Under the pieces are notes generated by a model. The model saw nothing but the letters and a program-made list of their open reading frames with translations. It ran no database searches and had not been told where the DNA came from. DNA of 35,553 nt from Nemertoderma westbladi (taxonomy: Eukaryota > Xenacoelomorpha > Nemertodermatida > Nemertodermatidae). The translations under genes were made by a program, and so were the position numbers. Below, piece by piece: positions 18,551 to 31,499 of the stretch. Numbering within the stretch: the stretch's first letter is position 1; each line of letters begins with the position of its first letter. The stretch lies in NCBI GenBank assembly GCA_032718475.1, contig JAUCBJ010006286.1, forward strand, positions 1 through 35,553. Direction: 5' to 3'.

Positions 18551-19730
18551 ATAATGTACTATAACATATCACAGAGTTGGTCAGTTGATTTTGGGTATGC
18601 CTGATTCCATTAAGGGAACCTTAATTTATGCAGTTCGACGATCACTTAACAGGACAATGTTCCTGTAATTGCGCGCTTAAATATGTTAATATATCGCGGA
18701 AAATAGAATCAGCAGGCCTCAACCACCTAGGGCAGTAACTTAGGTAACTCATTCTCGCTCTATAAATAACGCGAATAATTAATAAATTTGAAATCTAAAT
18801 GTATAAAGGGATTTATATTTAAAAAATAATATTTTTATAAGAAATCAAAATTAATTGATTGACTATTGACTTTCGTTTATTGTTTTGGTTAAAATAACGT
18901 GTTACTGTAACCTGGTCGGTCATTTCCCTTAATTGATAAATTAACATTGTTAGTTCGCAAAGACGAGATATTTATTGACCGGTCCCGGGTGTCAACCTCT
19001 CCCACATTGAGACATCAACCGGGAGGTATTGTAAATTATCTCATTTTTGTGGTGCTCGAGACAAAATGCGGGCGCCACCAAAAGAGAAGGGAGAAAATAT
19101 TAGGGCACACATGAGTTGTAATGAAAACAGCTACCAATGGGGGTTACTACAGGTTTCAAAGCATTCGGTCTGATACATAGGGGTGAATCCATGCGGCGAA
19201 TGGTAGTAAGGGCGCCAACATGTTGCGGCTGTACAGATGTTATGGGACTGATCGTAAACAGAGGTGGGCCACATTAAGGTTGAATTACATGTAAGCTACA
19301 TGTGAGCTCTGCTGAGAAGAATATTCAATAAATTACTATATTACTTTCAATAAACTGTCAGTTTTAATTGGTATTGAAATTGAAAAAATCCAATAAATGC
19401 GCACCTTGTCGCGATCTTTTGTATCACTGTTAATAAAGAAATGATCCGGAAGAATTTTCCATATTTTACAAAACTAGTCTTACATAGTTAAAATAAGAAT
19501 GTTTTGTTATTGAATTCACACATCCACCAACTTCTGTATTATTTATGACCAACAAGTAATAAGTGATACCACTACAACCTGTGGACTGCGTGTTCGAGGG
19601 GAGTCGGTCCACATGGTAATACATCTTGAACAGCGTTGAGAAGAGATACGTAGTCGTAGTTGTTCCGATTCCAAGAGTAAATTATAAATTGGAACACGAA
19701 CCACACACATCGGATAGGTTATAGGGGGAG
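18551..19730. other. Non-coding region left of the 17-bp array
   Basis: Mixed AT-rich sequence without recognisable exons. It could include the body of the SINE-like repeat just upstream. It passes abruptly into the array at 19731 through AGGGGGAG. Confidence 0.4.
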
Positions 19731-21464
19731 GTCAGAATAGGAGGAAGGTCAGAATATGAGGAAGGTCAGAATATGAGGAAGGTCAGAATAGGAGGAAGGT
19801 GAGAATAGGAGGACGGTCAGAATAGGAGGAAGGTCAGAAAAGGAGGAAGGTCAGAATAAGAGGAAGGTCAGAATAGGAGGAAGGTCAGAATAGGAGGAAG
19901 GTCAGAATAGAAGGAAGGTCAGAATAGGAGGAAGGTCAGAATAGGAGGAAGGTCAGAATAGGAGGAAGGTCAGAATAGAAGGAAAGTCAGAATAGGAGGA
20001 AGGTCAGAATAGAAGGAAGGTCAGAATAGGAGGAAGGTCAGAATAGGAGGAAGGTCAGAATAGGAGGAAGGTCAGAATAGAAGGAAAGTCAGAATAGGAG
20101 GAAGGTCAGAATAGGAGGAAGGTCAGAATAGGAGGAAGGTCAGAATAGGAGGAAGGTCAGAATAGGAGGAAGGTCAGAATAGGAGGAAGGACAGAATAGG
20201 AGGAAGGTCAGAATAGGAGGAAGGTCAGAATAGAAGGAAAGTCAGAATAGGAGGAAGGTCAGAATAGAAGGAAGGTCAGAATAGGAGGAAGGTCAGAATA
20301 GGAGGAAGGTCAGAATAGGAGGAAGGTCAGAATAGGAGGAAGGTCAGAATAGGAGGAAGGACAGAATAGGAGGAAGGTAAGAATAGGAGGAAGGTCAGAA
20401 TAGAAGGAAGGTCAGAATAGGAGGAAGGTCAGAATAGGAGGAAGGTCAGAATAGGAGGAAGGTCAGAATAGGAGGAAGGACAGAATAGGAGGAAGGACAG
20501 AATAGGAGGAAGGTAAGAATAGGAGGAAGGTAAGAGTAGGAGGAAGGTAAGAATAGGAGGAAGGTCAGAATAGGAGGAAGGTCAGAATAGGAGGAAGGTC
20601 AGAATAGGAGGAAGGTCAGAATAGAAGGAAGGTCAGAATAGGAGGAAGGTCAGAATAGGAGGAAGGTCAGAATAGGAGGAAGGTCAGAATAGAAGGAAAG
20701 TCAGAATAGGAGGAAGGTCAGAATAGAAGGAAGGTCAGAATAGGAGGAAGGTCAGAATAGGAGGAAGGTCAGAATAGGAGGAAGGTCAGAATAGGAGGAA
20801 GGTCAGAATAGGAGGAAGGTCAGAATAGGAGGAAGGTCAGAATAGGAGGAAGGTCAGAATAGGAGGAAGGTCAGAATAGAAGGAAGGTCAGAATAGGAGG
20901 AAGGTCAGAATAGGAGGAAGGTCAGAATAGGAGGAAGGTCAGAATAGAAGGAAAGTCAGAATAGAAGGAAGGTCAGAATAGAAGGAAGGTCAGAATAGGA
21001 GGAAGGTCAGAATAGGAGGAAGGTCAGAATAGGAGGAAGGTCAGAATAGGAGGAAGGTCAGAATAGGAGGAAGGACAGAATAGGAGGAAGGTAAGAATAG
21101 GAGGAAGGTAAGAGTAGGAGGAAGGTAAGAATAGGAGGAAGGTCAGAATAGGAGGAAGGTCAGAATAGGAGGAAGGTAAGAGTAGGAGGAAGGTAAGAAT
21201 AGGAGGAAGATAAGAGTAGGAGGAAGGTAAGAATAGGAGGAAGGTCAGAAAAGGAGGAAGGTCAGAATAAGAGGAAGGTCAGAATAGGAGGAAGGTCAGA
21301 ATAGGAGGTAGGTCAGAATATGAGGTAGGTCAGAATAGGAGGAAGGTCAGAAAAGGAGGAAGGTCAGAATAAGAGGAAGGTCAGAATAGGAGGAAGGTCA
21401 GAATAAGAGGTAGGTCAGAATATGAGGAAGGTCAGAATAGGAGGAAGGTCAGAATAGGAGGAAG

Positions 21465-23320
21465 GTCAGAATAGGAGGTAGGTCAGAATAAGAGGTAGGT
21501 CAGAATATGAGGAAGGTCAGAATAGGAGGAAGGTCAGAATAGGAGGAAGGTCAGAATAGGAGGAAGGTCAGAATAGGAGGAAGGACAGAATAGGAGGAAG
21601 GTCAGAAAAGGAGGAAGGTCAGAATAGGAGGAAGGTCAGAATAGAAGGAAGGTCAGAATAGGAGGAAGGTCAGAATAGGAGGAAGGTCAGAATAGGAGGA
21701 AGGTCAGAATAGGAGGAAGGTCAGAATAGGAGGAAGGTCAGAATAGGAGGAAGGTCAGAATAGGAGGAAGGACAGAATAGGAGGAAGGTCAGAAAAGGAG
21801 GAAGGTCAGAATAGGAGGAAGGTCAGAATAGGAGGAAGGTCAGAATAGGAGGAAGGTCAGAATAGGATGAAGGTCAGAATAGGAGGAAGGTAAGAGTAGG
21901 AGGAAGGTAAGAATAGGAGGAAGGTAAGAGTAGGAGGAAGGTAAGAATAGGAGGAAGGTCAGAATAGGAGGAAGGTCAGAATAGGAGGAAGGTAAGAGTA
22001 GGAGGAAGGTAAGAATAGGAGGAAGGTAAGAGTAGGAGGAAGGTAAGAATAGGAGGAAGGACAGAATAGGAGGAAGGTAAGAGTAGGAGGAAGGTAAGAA
22101 TAGGAGGAAAGTCAGAATAGGAGGAAGGTCAGAATAGAAGGAAGTTCAGAATAGGAGGAAGGTCAGAATAGGAGGAAGGTCAGAATAGGAGGAAGGACAG
22201 AATAGGAGGAAGGTCAGAATAGGAGGAAGGTCAGAATAGGAGGAAGGTCAGAATAGGAGGAAGGACAGAATAGGAGGAAGGTCAGTATAGGAAGAAGGTC
22301 AGAATAGGAGGAAGGTCAGAATAGGAGGAAGGTCAGAATAGGAGGAAGGACAGAATAGGAGGAAGGTAAGAATAGGAGGAAGGTAAGAGTAGGAGGAAGG
22401 TAAGAATAGGAGGAAGGTCAGAATAGGAGGAAGGTCAGAATAGGAGGAAGGTCAGAATAGGAGGAAGGTCAGAATAGGAGGTAGGTCAGAATAAGAGGTA
22501 GGTCAGAATATGAGGAAGGTCAGAATAGGAGGTAGGTCAGAATAGAAGGAAAGTCAGAATAGGAGGAAGGTCAGAATAGGAGGAAGGACAGAATAGGAGG
22601 AAGGTCAGAAAAGGAGGAAGGTCAGAATAGGAGGAAGGTCAGAATAGGAGGAAGGTCAGAATAGGAGGAAGGTCAGAATAGGAGGAAGGTCAGAATAGGA
22701 GGAAGGTCAGAATAGGAGGAAGGTCAGAATAGGAGGAAGGTCAGAATAGGAGGAAGGTCAGAATAGGAGGAAGGACAGAATAGGAGGAAGGTCAGAAAAG
22801 GAGGAAGGTCAGAATAGGAGGAAGGTCAGAATAGGAGGAAGGTCAGAATAGGAGGAAGGTCAGAATAGGATGAAGGTCAGAATAGGAGGAAGGTAAGAGT
22901 AGGAGGAAGGTAAGAATAGGAGGAAGGTAAGAGTAGGAGGAAGGTAAGAATAGGAGGAAGGTCAGAATAGGAGGAAGGTCAGAATAGGAGGAAGGTAAGA
23001 GTAGGAGGAAGGTAAGAATAGGAGGAAGGTAAGAGTAGGAGGAAGGTAAGAATAGGAGGAAGGACAGAATAGGAGGAAGGTAAGAGTAGGAGGAAGGTAA
23101 GAATAGGAGGAAAGTCAGAATAGGAGGAAGGTCAGAATAGAAGGAAGTTCAGAATAGGAGGAAGGTCAGAATAGGAGGAAGGTCAGAATAGGAGGAAGGA
23201 CAGAATAGGAGGAAGGTCAGAATAGGAGGAAGGTCAGAATAGGAGGAAGGTCAGAATAGGAGGAAGGACAGAATAGGAGGAAGGTCAGTATAGGAAGAAG
23301 GTCAGAATAGAAGGAAGGTC
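21465..23320. repeat. Higher-order duplication, period about 1003 bp
   Basis: Rare variants recur in the same order 1003 bp (59 units) apart. GACAGAA occurs at 21584 and 21771, then 22587 and 22774; AGGATGA at 21864 and 22867; GTCAGTA at 22281 and 23284. The two copies are adjacent, so this is a tandem block duplication inside the array. Confidence 0.85.
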
Positions 23321-24722
23321 AGAATAGGAGGAAGGTCAGAATAGGAGGAAGGTCAGAATAGGAGGAAGGTGAGAATAGGAGGATGGTCAGAATATGAGAA
23401 AGGTCAGATTATGAGGAAGGTCAGAATAGGAGGAAGGTCAGATAGGAGGAAGGTCAGAATAGGAGGAAGGTCAGAATATGAGGAAGGTCAGAATAGAAGG
23501 AAGGTCAGAATAGAAGGAAAGTCAGAATAGGAGGAAGCTCAGAATAGGAGGAAGGTTAGAATAGGAGGAAGGTCAGAAAATGAGAAAGGTCAGAATAGGA
23601 GGAAGGTCAGATTAGGAGGAAGGTCATAATAGGAGGAAGTTCAGAATATGAGGAAGGTCAGAATAGGAGGAAGGACAGAATAGGAGGAAGGTAAGAATAG
23701 GAGGAAGGTCAGAATAGGAGGACGGTCAGAATATGAGGAAGGTCAGAATAGAAGGAAGCTCAGAATAGGAGGACGGTCAGAATAGGAGGAAGGTAAGAAT
23801 AGAAGGAAGGTCAGAATAGGAGGAAGGTCGGAATAGGAGGAAGGTGAGAATAGGAGGAAGGTCAGAATAGGAGGAAGGTCAGAATAGGAGGAAGGTCAGA
23901 ATAGGAGGAAGGTCGGAATAGGAGGAAGGTGAGAATAGGAGGAAGGTCAGAATAGGAGGAAGGTCAGAATAGGAGGAAGGTCAGAATAGGAGGAAGGTAA
24001 GAATAGGAGGAAGGTCAGAATAGGAGGAAGGACAGAATAGGAGGAAGGTAAGAATAGGAGGAAGGTCAGAATAGGAGGACGGTCGGAATAGGAGGAAGGT
24101 CGGAATAGGAGGAAGGTCGGAATAGGAGGAAGGTAAGAATATGAGGAAGGTCAGAATAGGAGGAAGGACAGAATAGGAGGAAGGTAAGAATAGGAGGAAG
24201 GTCAGAATAGGAGGACGGTCGGAATAGGAGGAAGGTCGGAATAGGAGGAAGGTCGGAATAGGAGGAAGGTAAGAATAGAAGGAAGGTCAGAATAGGAGGA
24301 AGGTCGGAATAGGAGGAAGGTGAGAATAGGAGGAAGGTCAGAATAGGAGGAAGGTCAGAATAGGAGGAAGGTCAGAATAGGAGGAAGGTCAGAATAGGAG
24401 GAAGGTAAGAGTAGGAGGAAGGTAAGAGTAGGAGGAAGGTAAGAGTAGGAGGAAGGTAAGAATAGGAGGAAGGTCAGAATAGGAGGAAGGACAGAATAGG
24501 AGGAAGGTAAGAATAGGAGGAAGGTCAGAATAGGAGGACGGTCAGAATATGAGGAAGGTCAGAATAGAAGGAAGCTCAGAATAGGAGGACGGTCGGAATA
24601 GGAGGAAGTTCAGAATAGGAGGAAGGTAAGAGTAGGAGGAAGGTAAGAATAGGAGGAAGGTCAGAATAGGAGGAAGGTCAGAATAGGAGGAAGGTAAGAG
24701 TAGGAGGAAGGTAAGAATAGGA

Positions 24723-26950
24723 GGAAGTCAGAATAGGAGGAAGGTCAGAATATAAGGTAGGTCAGAATAGGAGGAAGGTCAGAATAGGAGGAAGGTCAGA
24801 ATAGGAGGAAGGTCAGAATAGGAGGAAGGTCAGAATAGGAGGAAGGTCAGAATAGGAGGAAGGTGAGAATAGGAGGAGGGTCAGAATAGGAGGAAGGTCA
24901 GAATAGGAGGAAGGTCAGAATAGGAGGAGGGTCAGAATAGAAGGAAAGTCAGAATATGATGAAGGTCAGAATAGAAGGAAGCTCAGAATAGGAGGAAGGT
25001 CAGAATAGGAGGAAGGTCAGAATAGGAGGAAGGTCAGAATAGGAGGAAGGTCAGAATAGGAGGAAGGTAAGAGTAGGAGGAAGGTAAGAATAGGAGGAAG
25101 TCAGAATAGGAGGAAGGTCAGAATAGAAGGTAGGTCAGAATAGGAGGAAGGTCAGAATAGGAGGAAGGTCAGAATAGGAGGAAGGTCAGAATAGGAGGAA
25201 GGTCAGAATAGGAGGAAGGTAAGAGTAGGAGGAAGGTAAGAATAGGAGGAAGGTCAGAATAGGAGGAAGGTAAGAGTAGGAGGAAGGTAAGAATAGGAGG
25301 AAAGTCAGAATAGGAGGAAGGTCAGAATAGGAGGAAGGTCAGAATAGGAGGAAGGACAGAATAGGAGGAAGGTAAGAATAGGAGGAAGGTCAGAATAGGA
25401 GGAAGGTAAGAGTAGGAGGAAGGTAAGAATAGGAGGAAGGTCAGAATAGGAGGAAGGTCAGAATAGGATGAAGGTCAGAATAGGAGGAAGGTAAGAGTAG
25501 TAGGAAGGTAAGAATAGGAGGAAGGTCAGAATAGGAGGAAGGTCAGAATAGGAGGAAGGTCAGAATAGGAGGAAGGTCAGAATAGGATGAAGGTCAGAAT
25601 AGGAGGAAGGTAAGAGTAGTAGGAAGGTAAGAATAGGAGGAAGGTCAGAATAGGAGGAAGGTCAGAATAGGAGGAAGGTAAGAGTAGGAGGAAGGTAAGA
25701 ATAGGAGGAAGTCAGAATAGGAGGAAGGTCAGAATAGGAGGAAGGTAAGAGTAGGAGGAAGGTAAGAATAGGAGGAAGGTCAGAATAGGAGGAAGGTCAG
25801 AATAGGAGGAAGGTCAGAATAGGAGGAAGGTAAGAGTAGGAGGAAGGTAAGAATAGGAGGAAGGTCAGAATAGGAGGAAGGTCAGAATAGGAGGAAGGTA
25901 AGAGTAGGAGGAAGGTAAGAATAGGAGGAAGGTCAGAATAGGAGGAAGGTCAGAATAAGAGGAAGGTAAGAGTAGGAGGAAGGTAAGAATAGGAGGAAGG
26001 TCAGAATAGGAGGAAGGTCAGAATAGGAGGAAGGTAAGAGTAGGAGGAAGGTAAGAATAGGAGGAAGTCAGAATAGGAGGAAGGTCAGAATAGAAGGTAG
26101 GTCAGAATAGGAGGAAGGTCAGAATAGGAGGAAGGTCAGAATAGGAGGAAGGTCAGAATAGGAGGAAGGTCAGAATAGGAGGAAGGTCAGAATAGGAGGA
26201 AGGTAAGAGTAGGAGGAAGGTAAGAATAGGAGGAAGGTCAGAATAGGAGGAAGGTAAGAATAGGAGGAAGGTCAGAATAGGAGGAAGGTCAGAATAGGAG
26301 GAAGGTAAGAGTAGGAGGAAGGTAAGAATAGGAGGAAGGTCAGAATAGGAGGAAGGTCAGAATAGGAGGAAGGTAAGAGTAGGAGGAAGGTAAGAATAGG
26401 AGGAAGTCAGAATAGGAGGAAGGTCAGAATAGAAGGTAGGTCAGAATAGGAGGAAGGTCAGAATAGGAGGAAGGTCAGAATAGGAGGAAGGTCAGAATAG
26501 GAGGAAGGTCAGAATAGGAGGAAGGTCAGAATAGGAGGAAGGTCAGAATAGGAGGAAGGTAAGAGTAGGAGGAAGGTAAGAATAGGAGGAAGGTCAGAAT
26601 AGGAGGAAGGTCAGAATAGGAGGAAGGTAAGAGTAGGAGGAAGGTAAGAATAGGAGGAAGTCAGAATAGGAGGAAGGTCAGAATAGAAGGTAGGTCAAAA
26701 TAGGAGGAAGGTAAGAGTAGGAGGAAGGTAAGAATAGGAGGAAGGTCAGAATAGGAGGAAGGTCAGAATAGGAGGAAGGTCAGAATAGGAGGAAGGTCAG
26801 AATAGGAGGAAGGTAAGAGTAGGAGGAAGGTAAGAATAGGAGGAAGGTCAGAATAGGAGGAAGGTCAGAATAGGAGGAAGGTAAGAGTAGGAGGAAGGTA
26901 AGAATAGGAGGAAGTCAGAATAGGAGGAAGGTCAGAATAGAAGGTAGGTC
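24723..26950. repeat. Repeated blocks of about 250-340 bp in the array
   Basis: A signature of one 34-bp dimer, one short unit (GGAAGTCA) and a GAAGGTAGG unit recurs with GGAAGTCA at 24723, 25097, 26063, 26402, 26657 and 26910. Spacings of 339, 255 and 253 bp in the last four show local amplification of a 15-20-unit block. Confidence 0.75.
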
Positions 26951-27929
26951 AGAATAGGAGGAAGGTCAGAATAGGAGGAAGGTCAGAATAGGAGGAAGGT
27001 CAGAATAGGAGGAAGGTCAGAATAGGAGGAAGGTCAGAATAGGAGGAAGGTCAGAGTAGGAGGAAGGTAAGAATAGGAGGAAGTCAGAATAGGAGGAAGG
27101 TCAGAATATGAGGAAGGTCAGAATAGAAGGAAGGTCAGAATAGGAGGAAGGTCAGAATAGGAGGAAGGTCAGAATAGGAGGAAGGTAAGAATAGAAGGAA
27201 GGTCAGAATAGGAGGAAGGTCGGAATAGGAGGAAGGTCAGAATATGAGGAAGGTCAGAATAGGAGGAAGGTGAGAATAGGAGGACGGTCAGAATATGAGA
27301 AAGGTCAGATTATGAGGAAGGTCAGAATAGGAGGAAGGTCAGATTAGGAGGAAGGTCAGAATAGGAGGAAGGTCAGAATATGAGGATGGTCAGAATAGAA
27401 GGAAGGTCAGAATAAAAGGAAAGTCAGAATAGGAGGAAGCTCAGAATAGGAGGAAGGTTAGAATAGGAGGAAGGTCAGAATAGGAGGAAGGTCAGAATAG
27501 GAGGAAGGTCAGAATAGAAGGAAGGTCAGAATAGGAGGAAGGTTAGAATAGGAGGAATGTCAGAATAGGAGGAAGGTCAGAATAGGAGGAAGGTCAGAAT
27601 AGAAGGAAGGTCGGAATAGGAGGAAGGTCAGAATAGGAGGAAGGTCAGAATAGAAGGAAGGTCAGAATAGGAGGAAGGTCAGAATAGGAGGAAGGACAGA
27701 ATAGAAGGAAGGTCAGAATAGAAGGAAAGTCAGAATAGGAGGAAAGTCAGAATAGGAGGAAGCTCAGAGTAGGAGGAAGGTAAGAATAGGAGGAAGGTCA
27801 GAATAGGAGGAAGGTCAGAATAGGAGGAAGGTCAGAATAGGAGGAAGGTCAGAATAGGAGGAAGGTCAGAATAGGAGGAAGGTCAGAATAGGAGGAAGAT
27901 CAGAATAGGAGGAAGGTCAGAATAGGAGG

Positions 27930-30027
27930 AAGGTAAGAGTAGGAGGAAGGTAAGAATAGGAGGAAGGTCAGAATAGGAGGAAGGTCAGAATAGGAGGAAG
28001 GTCAGAATAGGAGGAAGGTCAGAATAGGAGGAAGGTCAGAATAGGAGGAAGGTCAGAATAGGAGGAAGATCAGAATAGGAGGAAGGTCAGAATAGGAGGA
28101 AGGTAAGAGTAGGAGGAAGGTAAGAATAGGAGGAAGTCAGAATAGGAGGAAGGTCAGAATAGAAGGTAGGTCAGAATAGGAGGAAGGTCAGAATAGGAGG
28201 AAGGTTAGAATAGGAGGAAGGTAAGAGTAGGAGGAAGGTAAGAATAGGAGGAAGGTCAGAATAGGAGGAAGGTCAGAATAGGAGGAAGGTAAGAGTAGGA
28301 GGAAGGTAAGAATAGGAGGAAGTCAGAATAGGAGGAAGGTCAGAATATGAGGAAGGTCAGAATAGAAGGAAGGTCAGAATAGGAGGAATGTCAGAATAGA
28401 AGGAAGGTCAGAATAGGAGGAAGGTAAGAATAGAAGGAAGGTCAGAATAGGAGGAAGGTCGGAATAGGAGGAAGGTCAGAATATGAGGAAGGTCAGAATA
28501 GGAGGAAGGTGAGAATATGAGGAAGGTCAGAATAGGAGGAAGGTGAGAATAGGAGGACGGTCAGAATATGAGAAAGGTCAGATTATGAGGAAGGTCAGAA
28601 TAGGAGGAAGGTCAGAATATGAGGATGGTCAGAATAGAAGGAAGGTCAGAATAGGAGAAGGTCAGAATAGGAGAAGGACAGAATAGAAGGAAGGTCAGAA
28701 TAGAAGGAAAGTCAGAATAGGAGGAAAGTCAGAATAGGAGGAAGCTCAGAATAGGAGGAAGGTCAGAATATGAGGAAGGTCAGAATATGAGAAAGGTCAG
28801 AATAGGAGGAAGGTCAGATTAGGAGGAAGGTCAGATTAGGAGGAAGGTCAGAATAGGAGGAAGGTCAGAATAGGAGGAAGGTCAGAATAGGAGGAAGGTC
28901 AGAATAGGAGGAAGTCAGAATAGAAGGAAGGACAGAATAGGAGGAAGGTCAGAATAGAAGGAAGGTCAGAATAGGAGGAAGGTAAGAGTAGGAGGAAGGT
29001 AAGAATAGGAGGAAGGTCAGAATAGGAGGAAGGTCAGAATAGGAGGAAGGTCAGAATAGGAGGAAGGTCAGAATAGGAGGAAGGTCAGAATAGGAGGAAG
29101 GTCAGAATAGGAGGAAGATCAGAATAGGAGGAAGGTCAGAATAGGAGGAAGGTAAGAGTAGGAGGAAGGTAAGAATAGGAGGAAGTCAGAATAGGAGGAA
29201 GGTCAGAATAGAAGGTAGGTCAGAATAGGAGGAAGGTCAGAATAGGAGGAAGGTCAGAATAGGAGGAAGGTAAGAGTAGGAGGAAGGTAAGAATAGGAGG
29301 AAGGTCAGAATAGGAGGAAGGTCAGAATAGGAGGAAGATAAGAGTAGGAGGAAGGTAAGAATAGGAGGAAGTCAGAATAGGAGGAAGGTCAGAATATGAG
29401 GAAGGTCAGAATAGAAGGAAGGTCAGAATAGGAGGAAGGTCAGAATAGAAGGAAGGTCAGAATAGGAGGAAGGTAAGAATAGAAGGAAGGTCAGAATAGG
29501 AGGAAGGTCGGAATAGGAGGAAGGTCAGAATATGAGGAAGGTCAGAATAGGAGGAAGGTGAGAATATGAGGAAGGTCAGAATAGGAGGAAGGTGAGAATA
29601 GGAGGACGGTCAGAATATGAGAAAGGTCAGATTATGAGGAAGGTCAGAATAGGAGGAAGGTCAGAATATGAGGATGGTCAGAATAGAAGGAAGGTCAGAA
29701 TAGGAGAAGGTCAGAATAGGAGAAGGACAGAATAGAAGGAAGGTCAGAATAGAAGGAAAGTCAGAATATGAGGAAAGTCAGAATAGGAGGAAGCTCAGAA
29801 TAGGAGGAAGGTCAGAATATGAGGAAGGTCAGAATATGAGAAAGGTCAGAATAGGAGGAAGGTCAGATTAGGAGGAAGGTCAGATTAGGAGGAAGGTCAG
29901 AATAGGAGGAAGGTCAGAATAGGAGGAAGGTCAGAATAGGAGGAAGGTCAGAATAGGAGGAAGTCAGAATAGAAGGAAGGACAGAATAGGAGGAAGGTCA
30001 GAATAGAAGGAAGGTCAGAATAGGAGG
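27930..30027. repeat. Higher-order duplication, period about 1049 bp
   Basis: Variant order repeats at an offset of 1049 bp: GAAGAT at 28065 and 29114, the short unit AGGAAGTCAG at 28131 and 29180, and the marker GATTATGAGG at 28581 and 29630. The copies lie head to tail. Confidence 0.8.
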
Positions 30028-31499
30028 ACGGTCAGAATAGAAGGAAGGTCAGAATAGGAGGAAGGTCAGAATAGGAGGACGGTCAGAATAGAAGGAAGTT
30101 CAGAATAGGAGGAAGGTCAGAATATGAGGAAGGTCAGAATATGAGAAAGGTCAGAATAGGAGGAAGGTCAGATTAGGAGGAAAGTCAGAATAGGAGGAAG
30201 CTCAGAATAGGAGGAAGGTCAGAATATGAGGAAGGTCAGAATATGAGAAAGGTCAGAATAGGAGGAAGGTCAGATTAGGAGGAAGGTCAGATTAGGAGGA
30301 AGGTCAGAATAGGAGGAAGGTCAGAATAGGAGGAAGGTCAGAATAGGAGGAAGGTCAGAATAGGAGGAAGTCAGAATAGAAGGAAGGACAGAATAGGAGG
30401 AAGGTCAGAATAGAAGGAAGGTCAGAATAGGAGGACGGTCAGAATATGAGAAAGGTCAGAATAGGAGGAAGGTCAGAATAGGAGGAAGGTCAGAATAGGA
30501 GGAAGGTCAGAATAGGAGGAAGTCAGAATAGAAGGAAGGACAGAATATGAGAAAGGTCAGATTAGGAGGAAGGTCAGAATAGGAGGAAGGTCAGAATAGG
30601 AGGAAGGTCAGAATAGAAGGAAGGTCAGAATAGGAGGACGGTCAGATTAGGAGGAAGGTCAGAATAGGAGGAAGGTCAGAATAGGAGGAAGGTCAGAATA
30701 GGAGGAAGGTCAGAATAGAAGGAAGGTCAGAATAGGAGGAAGGTAAGAATAGGAGGAAGGTCAGAATAGGAGGAAGGTCAGAATAGGAGGAAGGTCAGAA
30801 TAGGAGGAAGGACAGAATAGGAGGAAGGTCAGAATAGAAGGAAGGTCAGAATAGGAGGACGGTCAGAATATGAGAAAGGTCAGATTATGAGGAAGGTCAG
30901 AATAGGAGGAAGGTCAGATTAGGAGGAAGGTCAGAATAGGAGGAAGGTCAGAAAAGGAGGAAGGTCAGAATAGGAGGAAGGTCAGAATAAGAGGTAGGTC
31001 AGAATATGAGGAAGGTCAGAATAGGAGGAAGGTCAGAATAGGAGGAAGGTCAGAATAGGAGGAAGGTCAGAATAGGAGGAAGGTCAGAATATGAGGAAGG
31101 TCAGAATAGGAGGAAGCTCAGATTAGGAGGAAGGTCAGAATAGGAGGAAGGTCAGAAAAGGAGGTAGGTCAGAATATGAGGAAGGTCAGAATAGGAGGAA
31201 GGACAAAATAGGAGGAAGGTCAGAATAGGAGGAAGGTCAGAATAGGAGGAAGGTCAGAATAGGAGGAAGGACAGAATAGGAGGAAGGTCAGAATAGGAGG
31301 AAGCTCAGATTAGGAGGAAGGTCAGAATAGGAGGAAGGTCAGAAAAGGAGGTAGGTCAGAATATGAGGAAGGTCAGAATAGGAGGAAGGACAGAATAGGA
31401 GGAAGGTCAGAATAGGAGGAAGGTCAGAATAGGAGGAAGGTCAGAATAGGAGGAAGGACAGAATAGGAGGAAGGTCAGAATAGGAGGATGGTCAGAATA

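Larger units (their letters stand above)
19731..31499. repeat. Giant 17-bp satellite-like array, about 690 units
   Basis: Consensus unit GTCAGAATAGGAGGAAG, 14 of 17 bases purine on this strand. The array is unbroken for 11.77 kb and contains no other sequence. Common variants are GTAAGAGTAGGAGGAAG, GACAGAATAGGAGGAAG, a form with AGAAGGAAA, one with TATGAGG, and units one base short (GGAAGTCAG). Because 17 is not a multiple of three, and each unit holds TAG, no long frame exists. Divergence is highest toward the right end (after about 23.3 kb the mix of variants grows). Whether it is centromeric, subtelomeric or a local minisatellite cannot be told from this window. Confidence 0.97.

Noticed and set aside
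19731-31499. CRISPR-like array
   Set aside because: Units are contiguous 17-mers with no unique spacers, the genome is eukaryotic and no cas genes exist. It is satellite or minisatellite DNA.
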